A stretch of DNA of 64,000 nt from Amyelois transitella (Eukaryota > Arthropoda > Insecta > Lepidoptera > Pyralidae): contig NC_083514.1 of the NCBI RefSeq assembly GCF_032362555.1, positions 3,705,001 through 3,769,000 of the forward strand. The letters run 5' to 3'. Each line of letters opens with the position of its first letter. Position 1 is the stretch's first letter. The notes beneath the pieces are model-generated. The model had not been told where the DNA came from. It made no database searches and saw nothing but the letters and a program-made list of their open reading frames with translations. Position numbers and translations under genes: made by a program. Positions 11,373 to 21,856 of the stretch are shown piece by piece.

Positions 11373-11652
11373 CGTCCTAAGAATTAGACCTCTGAATTTT
11401 GTCCTGTGAGTAATGTTTATTTATTATTGCATAATATCACAAAAAGGGGCCAAGACAAATGTACCTACTAATTGGATTACTAGGAAGACTAATACTGTTA
11501 AGGTTTCCATGTCTATAGTAAGATTACCTGTAGGTTTCTTTCCGTTTTCCAGTCTAGTCGTAACGCCGGGAGAGTCTAGGCTACATAGTACGGAAATATT
11601 AGAAAAGTGTTAAAAAAATTCTTGGAATTGTATTTTAGGGCAATTATTCAAG

Positions 11653-14317
11653 ATGGATGACGACGCTTTAAATATGAGTTGTTCTGTGAAAAGTGTTTAT
11701 AATTTGACTGATCCTTTTATAGTTGAAAATGAAACTTCTAAGGCATTCGGTCTCGGAACCATTACGGGAATAATGATTTCATTTGTTGGTAACATCATCT
11801 TGAGTCTCGGGGTAAGTATTATTTTAAATCTTAAATTTTTAATGCAGTCTTTTATAAAATAAAAAGTAAAATATTGCTTGATGAGAGCAAATTAAAAAAA
11901 AATAAAAGTGTACTCCATAATTCTTGTTTCAGTATTTTACGAAGAAACCTTCAATAACAACAGACTCGCTTGATAACAAAATACTTTTGAGAACTCTAGT
12001 GTTGATGATATTAGTAGCGATAAGTCCAATTCTTATAATGTTCATTACATTTGGCATCTTATACAAGTTATTGTGTTCAGTGATAATAAAATTAAAGGAC
12101 CAGAGTTTCGTAAAATTTTTAGACAGTTTTGATGTGTTTTGGTTCTTGGAGGGTGATTCAGTTATAAATATTCTGGGTGTCATTGAAACTGAATCCCCGG
12201 AATTGTTGGTAGAAAATATGAGACACAGATTGGAAAACCTCTTTGAAAAAGGAACGTGTGATAAAATATTTTATAGAAGAAATGAAGATTATGGATTCTA
12301 CTATTGGAGGAAAAACAGCGTTATAGATATGACTGAATATGTTGAAATGTTAGAGATGCCCGACAAATGTGTGCTAAATGAAAGAGACCTAGAAAATATA
12401 ATGACTGATCTGTCTAGCCAACCTTTGCCATATAACGATGAAGGTCTATTCAAAATTATTATTACGAAACAAAGAGTGAGTAATAATAACAATGAAAGAG
12501 AAGAATTTGGGATAATAATTAGAATTCACCATTCTGTTGGAGATGGAGTTGCTTTAATAGACTTTTTGTGCGAGTCCTTAGCTGATAAAGGCCAATCCTT
12601 CAATAATGCCTTTAATATCTCTGAATTTCAAAATCGCAATACACCAGATGACTTAGTTAAAATGATAACAAAATTATGTGAAATTCCTTTGTGTGTTGTT
12701 GATCTCATTCTAAGAAAGCCTGATGAAAATTCACTTCATGGTCCAACTTTATTGGGAGTAAAGCATTTTAAATGGACGACATCAGATGAAAACTTGTTGA
12801 TAATGATTAAAGAAATAAAAGAGAATGTTAAGTTAAACTTTTTTGATGTTATCTGTACGGCACTAGCGGGCGGCCTTAACAATTATTTTAATAAGGTAAT
12901 ATGTGGTGATGTAGTTTAACTCACGACGTGTTTTAAATTAACTAATAGATGTTTAATTCAACAGACAATGACACATGTTCCAGAAGACGTAGCTGTTATT
13001 GTACCAATAAGATTTCCCCCAACAACCGTTGCCAGTGAAGATCGAAACAAATTGAATAACGATTTCACGGTTGCCATGTTTGATTTGCCAGTAAATGAAC
13101 ATAAAAATATTAATAAGATGAAAAGTAGATTTGCGGATTTCAAACTTAACAACGAATATCTGGTAATTATAATGATAGATATAGTAGATGTAATACAAAT
13201 TTCGTGGTGAAGAAAAAAATATTGAAATACTAATAACAAGATGATAAAAACGTAAAAATAATCGTCTCTTTGGTAATTTTGATCTTTTGATTTCAGGCAA
13301 ATTATTACATTCTAAAGTTAGCAAGTATATTTCCTAAACAAATCCTCAAGCCTATTTTCTTTAGTAGCCAGGCCACGGTGACACTAAGCAATATGCCTGG
13401 ACCCGACGTTTTGACTGTCTGTGGTGGCACACTCAAGAAATTAGTGTTCTTCTTGCCTCTGAAAGGAATATCAGGTAATATATGGGATGGATGGAAATTC
13501 TATATACCTACCTACTTAGAGTAAAAATAATTGTGCTAAAGCATTTTATGTTGAGTACCTACCTGTATACAAAGAAATATTTCTTCCTCTTCCTAGGCTG
13601 TGGTTTACGCGAGCGTACTCTAGTTTGACATCAACCGTAGCATTCAAACCGCATATCCTGTTATTCAATATGCGTTAGACGTCTTCACGCAAATGTTAAT
13701 ACACAAAGACCTGCATAAAAGAAATACTTAAAGAATACGACGAACAAAGAAATAGTGGTTTCTTATACACGTATAGCCTGGATAATGATTTTGACTTTTG
13801 CTATCCCAAGGATATAAAACAGAAACACGGGTTTACCGTGCTATTTAGTCACTGTTACATTTGTGCATTTTGAGTGGGTTCAAGATTCACACAAACATTC
13901 TGCTTTTCGTACGTATCGTACTTTTTTCTTGAGTTGTGCCATTAGGAAGACATAACTGGGATGGCACAACTAGTTGTGCATATCAGTTGGTCCACGAAAT
14001 AAAACGTGATCTGTCTCATTAATTGCCCTTAGTCTTGTCTGTTTTTCTTTGTTATTTATAGCAATAACAGTATTGTCTTAAGTTCTGTTTTCAGATTTTC
14101 AATAATACAAGGAAATCTTAACTGGTTTTAGCTCAAGAAATTTATATCCCTATAAATTTTAGGTGTAGGAGTATCGGCTTTCTGTTACGGTGGCGTTCTT
14201 CGTCTAGCACTATCTGTTGATGCTGCACTGGTCCCCAACGCTGATGATCTGGACTTCATTCTGGAGGGAATGGTCGACGAGATCAGGCGAATGCACGAAT
14301 TGTACGCAAAGAAGTAA
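11653..14317 (+). CDS. WS/DGAT-type O-acyltransferase (wax ester synthase/diacylglycerol acyltransferase-like)
   Basis: Five exons, 11653-11811, 11933-12895, 12965-13162, 13297-13474 and 14163-14317, join in phase to 550 residues. Two hydrophobic segments lie near residues 31-53 (FGLGTITGIMISFVGNIILS) and about 73-100, so the enzyme is probably membrane-anchored. The condensation motif HHSVGDG (residues 252-258) fits HHxxxDG, whose second His and Asp act in acyl transfer from acyl-CoA to an alcohol or diacylglycerol. The C-terminal half has TLSNMPGPDVLTVCGG, the conserved S-N-x-P-G-P block of the WSD C-terminal domain, then GVGVSAFCYGGVLRLALSVD. Wax ester or triacylglycerol synthesis is the known role of the family; the true substrate is unknown. 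ATG 11653 has a good AAGATGG context. Confidence 0.93.
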
Positions 14318-14473
14318 CTTAAAAGGTTAATGACGGCTGTGCTTTGGCATCTCAGTAAAAGGTGGGTATTGTATAATCAAGAGGACATGATTATTGCCCC
14401 TTTTGTACCCAAACACAAATAAGAGTATTGCAGTTCTACATTTTTTTAAATTATTAAAAGGGTTATTAAAAAT

Positions 14474-14590
14474 GGAAGGAGGGCTTATTAACTTGAGCTT
14501 CTCCTTTTAGTCGATGGGCTAGCAATCTGTCACAATTTAAAGCACAAAACAGCTGAACGTGGCCTGTAGCAAGACTGTAGCAAACGCATG
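14474..14590 (+). repeat. S1 repeat fragment in the acyltransferase 3' region
   Basis: It matches the middle of S1: TTTTAGTCGATGGGCTAGCA, then ACAGCTGAACGTGGCCTGT. Both ends are lost. Confidence 0.8.
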
Positions 14591-15001
14591 TGCAGTCTTA
14601 GAAGTTTCCCGTGCCAGCACCCGTAGATGCGCCCGCGCGTGCCTTCGTGAACAAGCACTTAGACTCTATTTGTATCTTATACTGCCTATAAGAACGTGAT
14701 ATTTGTGTCAAATTATCAACATTTGAGTTTATGTGTTCCATACAGGTTTATTTTTTAGTAAATTTGCGAATATAACTAAAAATTAAATACTTAGTAAATG
14801 GTTTTGTTTCAGGTAATGGAGATAGCTACATTAAGCCACAAAACTGTACAAGTTACTATAAGTAAATATTTCCAGATAATAATAATATTTACCTAATCAT
14901 TTAACTTACAGATAATTAATACCCGAATGTGAATCAAGCTTAAAATATTTAACTTCAACAGTGTTAGTGGAGAACACAAATGAGTGTTATTTAAGTTATG
15001 C

Positions 15002-15037
15002 AATAAATAAAAAAAATGTTAGTGTAACATTTTTATT
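15002..15037. terminator. Back-to-back polyadenylation signals of convergent genes
   Basis: AATAAA on the plus strand at 15002-15007 would end the acyltransferase transcript. TTTATT at 15032-15037 is AATAAA on the minus strand and would end the coiled-coil gene transcript. If both are used, the 3' UTRs overlap by some tens of bases. Confidence 0.55.
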
Positions 15038-15127
15038 ATAATATTCCTGCTAAGAACATACATTTGTATGTATGTTCATGTATATGTAATAGAACAATAA
15101 TTAACTAAGAATTGAATATGAAGTCAA

Positions 15128-17232
15128 TCAAACAGACTCTATATCCCAATCGATAAGGCCTGGTTCAAAATTTTCAATGCATGTTTTTAGACGAAGGTTT
15201 TCCACATAGAGAATGTTGCATTTTCTTATCTACAGCAAAGAATAGCTCGTCAAAAGAAAATTTTGTTAACATACATAATATTACAGTGATTGAGAAATTT
15301 ATTTGGCGTTTTGCACCAAAGTAACAAGGTACACACGGCTTAGGCCTGGCCCACCTTAATACACCAATAAAAGCGAGGTGGTACAGATATCTCCTGAGCC
15401 CACTGTACCTATTCATCAAATGATTTCAAAGTTACCCAGATCTTGTTTATTAATTACCTTTTGAAATAAAATCTTACCTCGGCGAGTAGCAATGCTTTCG
15501 AAGTATCTTTCTCTGCTCTCATACATTTCTCGAGTTGGCGATCTAGGTGCGCGCGCGCACGCTCCGTGTAGTCCACCACTCGACTCACCGCCTCCCTCAG
15601 AGATATGATGATTTCTTCGTAAAATGCTGTCTGAGAAGATATTAGATTTGAAAGTCTAGATAGAAGAAATTTTAGTAGATATTTGTCCATTAGAAGTATT
15701 CATTAATACTTCTAATGAAAACGAACCATGGAAACGAAGAAGTTGAGCTTTTGAGTGAAGATTTTAATGTTATTAAAAAAACATCTGAATGCGAGATTCC
15801 CTTCATTCTGCAAATCTAACGCCTGACTTTTAAGCCTTTTAAATCGGGGTACTTTATCCGTAAACGCATAGATAGACTCATATTTCGCTTAAAAAGATAC
15901 CCAATCTATCAATCTTTTCTTTGAAACATTCAATCTCCATTTCTATGAAAATTACTGAACTGAAGAAAAAGAAAATATACTTACTTCAGATTTTTTCTTG
16001 TGTTTAAGCTCCAAGAATTTCTCGCCAACCGCGAGCAATGATTGGTGTGCTTGCTTCAACTCTGATCTATTTTCTTCAAGACAGCGCTGCAGGTTTTCTA
16101 AAGCGATATCACGTGAATTGACAGCGCTGCAGCGTTCGTCATAAGCTTTCAGGAGAGCTTCATAACGTTTCGAAAGTTCTTCGTATCTAGAATAATATAA
16201 ATGCATACCTACATTATATAATTACGTCTACGTAAGAGTATACGAAATCGACGAGCTTGCATGAATACAGATGAATGTGATGAAGTGAAAGAAGTACGCA
16301 TGGATCGTAGCAAGTGGAAAGACGTAGTCTCTGCCTATCTCTCCGGGAAAGGGGCGTTAATTAATGTATCGTACGTCTTTATCCTTTGATTTTATGATAA
16401 AATTGACATTAGTGACAGGTTGCCAGCCCATCGCCTACAAGAAGAATCCAAAGTTTATAAGCCATTCCTTAAGTCGCCATTTACGATATAACTCATGGAA
16501 AAAACACCTATATTCTTCTTAGTTCGTCCTTCGTTCTTCAGCGTTAGTTACGGTTCACCTCTAAAGAGTCGGGCGGGGGCGCGTTTGACCATGATCTTGG
16601 ATAGGATAAGTCAGGTTTTTACATGAAGCTACTTCCGTCACCTCTGCAAACTTTGCAGAGGAACCTTAACCACTTTAGATTTTAGTTACGAATTATTTTT
16701 TTTTTTAAATTGCTATAGTTCTGTAAATATAATGTCACAGACGAGACATTGAATAGGGAAAATAAATTACACATTTACTAACTGATATTGAAGGCACACG
16801 ACGCTCACAGTAGACCACGATTGAGTCATATCGACTGGAGTTCTTGAAAATATTATTCCTAAAAAATATGCATAACCAGGGAGATTAAATAGTTATCGTA
16901 ATTTAATGATATAGGTATTTTGTAATTACTGATTTAAAAAAACAGTCAATCTGGCAGAAACACAATAAGACTCCAAACCATTAACTAATTTTAAAGTTAA
17001 AAACTATTTTTTCTTATTGCAATTGAACAAAGTTACCAGTCTTCACTTTTTCGTCCGCCTCACTGCCGCACCACTCGTTGACGCCATGCGCGTGCGAGTG
17101 TTTGGCCCTGCATCGCATCAATTGCTGCTCATATCTATCAGTCTTCTGGATGCTATGCTCAATGCTCTTGAGCAAGTTACGAGCATTCTTCAGACCACTT
17201 AAGAAGTGCTTTTGACGTTCGATCTGATCAGG
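15128..17232 (-). CDS. Coiled-coil protein, C-terminal exons (5' part not found)
   Basis: Four minus-strand exons are supported: 17037-17232, 15985-16186, 15478-15630 and 15128-15229 (ending in TGA). The last three join in phase and the frame is open throughout. The product is highly charged and helical, with runs such as RYEELSKRYEALLKAYDERC and VVDYTERARAHLDRQLEKC, ending in FEPGLIDWDIESV. I do not recognise the family. The first exon listed ends in phase 1 (donor GTAACT), whereas the next begins as the third base of a codon, so at least one exon between 16187 and 17036 is missing from this model. No start codon or promoter was found; the 5' exons lie to the right. Degenerate copies of exon 17037-17232 follow at 17280-17880. 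Confidence 0.7.
16250..16366 (+). repeat. Diverged RTE 3'-end fragment
   Basis: GAAGTGAAAGAAGTACGCATG, then GTAGCAAGTGGAAAGACGTA and CTCTCCGGGAAAGGGGCG, correspond to the last codons and tail of the RTE element. It lies in an intron of the coiled-coil gene. Confidence 0.85.
16380..16505 (-). repeat. S1 repeat fragment
   Basis: The central part of S1 in reverse: GTGACAGGTTGCCAGCCCAT and AAGTTTATAAGCCATTCCTT. Confidence 0.85.
16545..16685 (+). repeat. S2 repeat copy
   Basis: It carries the S2 features GACCATGATCTTGGATAGG, AAGTCAGGTTTTTACATGAA and CACCTCTGCAAACTTTGCAG, and ends in GGAACCTTAACC. It is one of about ten S2 copies in the window. Confidence 0.8.
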
Positions 17233-17279
17233 CTGTAAGTAGGGTAGCAAAGAATTAGTAAGTAAGTATCTACTATACA

Positions 17280-17880
17280 GTACCACTCGTTACCGCCACG
17301 AATACGCGAGTGTTTGGTGGACTGGATGTTATGCTCAATAGTCTAAACAACATTCTTCAGACCACTTAGGAAGTGCTTTTGACGTTTGTCATCATCGAAT
17401 TAGTTACTTTACACAAAATCACTCGCAAATACCGTGAGGGAGCGAGTGTTTAGCGTTGCATCGCATCAGTTCTTGCTTAAATCTGTCAAGTTGCAAGCAT
17501 TTTTTAGTTCTGTAGAAAGTGCTCTTGTCTTTCGATCTAATTCGGCTGTTAAAAGGTTCAGCATAAAATTAGTTACAATACTCACTCTTTAATGTCGTGA
17601 GTCTGCAAGTCTCAGTTTTCTGTTCTGTATTGTGTATTGAACAAGTTGCAAGCAGTCTATAAACTACTAAGAAGTGTTTTCGATGTAAGTTCTAATCGAG
17701 CTGTAGATAATTATATGAAGCTCTACTACAGAAACGGATGGGATACACCTCTTGGACGGTTTACAAGATTAATGCCTCTCGTTTATGGTCAAAAGAGTAA
17801 CAATAGCAAGTTACTTGCAAACTTAACTTTTGCGCTCCTTTTTGCTTTTATTGTTCGTCTCCCGATTAGCTAAAAGGTTG
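17280..17880 (-). pseudogene. Tandem array of decayed copies of a coiled-coil exon
   Basis: At least three degenerate copies of exon 17037-17232 and its flanking intron follow it in tandem: about 17280-17400, 17421-17560 and 17580-17715, with a doubtful one at about 17786-17880. Shared landmarks include GCGAGTGTTTGG, ACATTCTTCAGACCACTT and AAGTGCTTTTGACGTT. Copy two has an internal deletion and a stop in the exon frame. Copy three keeps its CAG acceptor but has TAG where the live exon has CAG. Copy four has a one-base shift. They cannot replace the live exon. Confidence 0.8.
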
Positions 17881-18247
17881 TCGTAAACGGTGATGTTTTT
17901 TGCTAACGCTACTGTTTACTAGTTTAACTGGCTCTTATTAGTAAGTAGATACCTACTCAGAGAACATGCCAGTTTGGCAACACAATTAGAAAAGGTATCT
18001 CTTACCATCAAAAGGCTTACTACTTACGGAAAAGTTGTTCACTTCTACATATTTCAAATTATCTGGAGAAAACAAACGATCATGATTAATTATTTTTTGC
18101 ATTTGCTTAAATGTACTTTATATTATAATCTTTGTAAGATCCTCGGGAACAAGTTTTCTGCGAATTCAAGTTACGTTTGTCAGTTATGACATTTGGTGAA
18201 TTCGTTTGAAGTTTGACACATTTTTATCCACGGTGAAGTAAGATAAA

Positions 18248-18300
18248 GAGGTAGTCTCTGCCTACCTCTCCGGGAAAGAGGGGTGATTTTATGTATGTAT
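18248..18300 (+). repeat. RTE 3' tail fragment
   Basis: AGAGGTAGTCTCTGCCTACC, then CTCCGGGAAAGAGG and TGATTTTATGTATGTAT: the last 50 bases of the RTE element only. Confidence 0.9.
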
Positions 18301-18524
18301 ATGAAGTAAGATTTTTTTCTCGACATCTAGGTACTCTACTTATTTGCCAAATCTTCAAAAGTCCTCCAACATACCTAGAACCTCGACTGCGGTTCCTTTA
18401 TTCTTTGAAACTATATGAGAATAACACGCGACATTAGTCATTTTTTAACGTTTTACCTCTCTTAACTGTGTCGATGAATTTTCAGTTTCAACGAGTCATG
18501 GGCTAATCTAAAAATCAAAACACC

Positions 18525-21500
18525 ACAAACATTGTCAGACGGTTTTTATTCAACTACAACAAAGCATAACTTTTACAACTAAATCAGTCTAAAAATATTC
18601 TCCTGCGATTTATCTACTATGACTCAAATATTTCATCTAAAAGGATAAAAACTATACTAAAATTCGTGCATTTATTGCCTTTGCAAATTAAACCACTTGT
18701 AATGAATGCACACTCGTATTATTTCAATACATATGCAAATCTTTTACAGATACAATGTATTTTTAGATTTAGCAGTGTACAAAAGGATCAATTACTGAGT
18801 TATTCAGTACTATGTAATAATAATATGTTTTACCATAAAATTCTTACGTAAGACACTACTGTAAATGATTGTTATTCCAACAAACGTCCAAAGACGAAAA
18901 TATAATATAAAATCAGAATATCTGAAAATATAAAATAATCTATGAAAACAAAAAATATGTACATAAACATCATTCTATTGCTGTTTTGATAGAAATGTTA
19001 AAATATCACTTACAGTAGCCTCAGGGGAAATAGCGGCGACGCAATATACCGTTAGTTGTCATGTAAAAAAAAAGAACAAAAAAACCAATATTCTAAAGAT
19101 TACTTATATAATTTTCTGGAAGACATTATTCAGCTCCAGAATGAAGCTATAAGTGCAACATACAAGTACAACGGCGCTTTTTATGCTTCAACAAACAGTT
19201 CTAAAACGGTAACTATACATACATACATGTGATTATATTTTCTTAGAAAATCAGCTTGACTTTGACAATGTGGTTTAAAAATCGACCTTTACATGATCTA
19301 CCGTTTGGAGGAAAAAAAACCAACTGCCTGTTAAAAATGTTAATGGCGAACCAAAATATTCGTACCAACTTCGTACTATACATATGTAATGTGTCTGCTT
19401 GAACATACAGTTTGAAATATTTCAACTGTACTAAGGGGACACTCCATCCATTTTAGGTTTCCTTCCAGCCTGAGCTTGATAGAAAGAGATTGTTTCACGA
19501 AGAATCCCCCGTTGTACTATTTTTCATTTAACTATAACGAGGCGACTCCTAACGCAATAAACGATATCTTTTTATCGACCAATGGGGCCGAGATATCGAT
19601 AAGACTGGAAGCAGTCTCTCTTTTTCATTTATTAAGATTTTTTGACAATAGGCAGATTTAAAAATTTAACGAACAAATAGATACAAGTTTTGTTGGCTTT
19701 GAAGATCTAGCTTAGATCGTATGTAATTTAAAATGAAAGTTATAAATGAAATCCTATTAGAGTCTTATAAGGATTTAATTCATGGGACTTATATATTCTG
19801 TCATATTTATGATGATGTTACAATAAACTTATAAAATTCAACTGATTTGTTTAATACTTGTAAATATGTTAAACGACACTTCATAATATGGAATAGAGAG
19901 GAGAGCTTGCTCTTAGAGGCATTGTGTAACTATAAAAATTCAAATTGTTTCAACATCACAACACTGATTTATAATATGCACAACACCAATTAAAAAAGCA
20001 TCTACAATTAATTAACAATCACGTTTTTGCTGCCATAGTAGATAGCAGCTGCTGTAGAGCGGGGTTTTGAAAAGTAAGTAAGTAACCTATCACAAACTGC
20101 GATCTTATATCATCTACCAAAAGATGGTGCAAACAATTTATATCTAGTATATATTTACAAGGTTCATTTCCTTTAGTTTGTCAAACTTAGAATAGTGGTT
20201 TACATGGGATAAAGGTACCAATTTGCGATTTTCATAATATTTTTGAATTATATTTTTGTAATAATGTATTTACAATTTTGTAAAATTTATTAGTTATTCA
20301 AAACGCTAGTGACGCCATTTTTAGGTAGATAATCTAAATTTGTATCATTCGCATTGTTGAGGCACTTTTTATGAATTTTGACGAATATATACTTTGTTAA
20401 AAATGTACAAAGCTGCAATTTTACAAAAAGAATAATATAATTAAATCCTTAATACATTAGTATACTAAATATTCAGTGTCGTAATAAACTTGTATGTGAA
20501 AATCACCTTACAATTATACCGTAAAAATATTTTTTACAAATTTAAAAAGGCCATTATTATACAGGGAATAAAAATGATGTTTTTAAAGCCTGAAAGATGA
20601 TTTTAGTACATAATTTATTTTGTGGCTATTTTTTAAGTATTTGAAAGTTAAATACTGCAATTAATAAATCATTTTTAAAGGACGTCCAACCGCCTATAAC
20701 ACGTCCATATTGATGGAGTCTTATAGAAAACAATTGACTTAATTCTTAAAGATAATAGCGATTTTCTATTTTCAAATTTTATTCGAAACTTTATGACATA
20801 TAAATTTGGCAAATTTTTGGTTTATATTGCACTACAATATGAGTAACTACATTGCATTCTTTGGTCACCTACGAAAAAAGAAGATATAACAACAAAAACT
20901 ATAACATTCAATAAACAAAACACTCTTAAAGAATATTGGTTCCAACATCATAATCGCAAAAAGAATTTGAGCGTATGGAAATTTTTTCTTAAGATATGAC
21001 GTAACTAACTACTGAGATCCACAATCAACCGAAGGTTACTAATATTTTTACAACTGTTCGGTATTATCTGAAACATAATATACATAATTAATATGTCGAT
21101 AAATTAATTGTACTAATTTAAATGTAAATTTCCGTGTTTATGATGACTGTACAAATATGGTGACGTTTTTTTATATTGCATGCCAGTTTCAGTTATTTTA
21201 AGCAATTAAAAATATGCTATTTACAGTATTAAATAGTTTGTAAATCTGGTGGTATGAAAATTGGTGTTTATCAAGGTTCATGGTGAACAAATACTTCATT
21301 GTAATATTAATGCTGGTAAAAACATAAAAAGCTAATATTAACTATGAAAATAAAAATAAAAAACTAGTTTAAATATAAGAGGTATTTATAATTGTGATGT
21401 AACCTATAAAAAATATATTTCTTAGCAGGTTCTACCGGCGCACTGTTTTGGTATCGGAGCATGTATTCTTTTCGTTGCAACGTGTTCTTTGTAACAATGG

Positions 21501-21856
21501 GCCAATAGGAATCGTTTGTATGCTAATAGGTTCAAATTTAAGTAAGGGTGTTTATTTAGTTCTAAAATTATAAGCTTATTCATAAGTTTGATCTAATTCA
21601 TTTTAAAAAGAGCGATACATTGAGATTTCGCTGCATAGTCTTTCATCAAGTTATGTTATCCTTACGCTTATACGACAGTGATATATTCGCAAAATTGAAC
21701 CTAAAATCTGCGCGTTAGGCTAAAAACAATATTTCAATATATCTACCGCCTTAACAAACTTTAAAATAGTTACAAACGCGTATAAAACTTAGTAAACTAC
21801 AGTTGATTGTGACTTACGCTATCGCGGGCTACCTTCCCGGGGGATGGTCCGGAGGC
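18525..21856 (-). other. Probable 3.3-kb 3' UTR of the MCRIP-like gene
   Basis: This minus-strand stretch follows the MCRIP-like stop and ends at AATAAA (minus, 18545-18550). It is AT-rich with no long frames, and none of the S1, S2, RTE or tRNA-SINE families common elsewhere appear in it, which suits transcribed UTR. Four minus-strand TGTANATA words, the Pumilio-binding core, occur (18956-18963, 20152-20159, 20267-20274, 21218-21225). The extent is inferred from the signal and the absence of repeats. Confidence 0.45.

Noticed and set aside
11929-13324. Minus-strand frames opposite the acyltransferase
   Set aside because: Shadows of the coding exons, with no supporting splice signals on that strand.
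17637-18189. Plus-strand frames of 71-78 codons
   Set aside because: They run through the decayed exon array and its flank, with no recognisable protein features or splice context.
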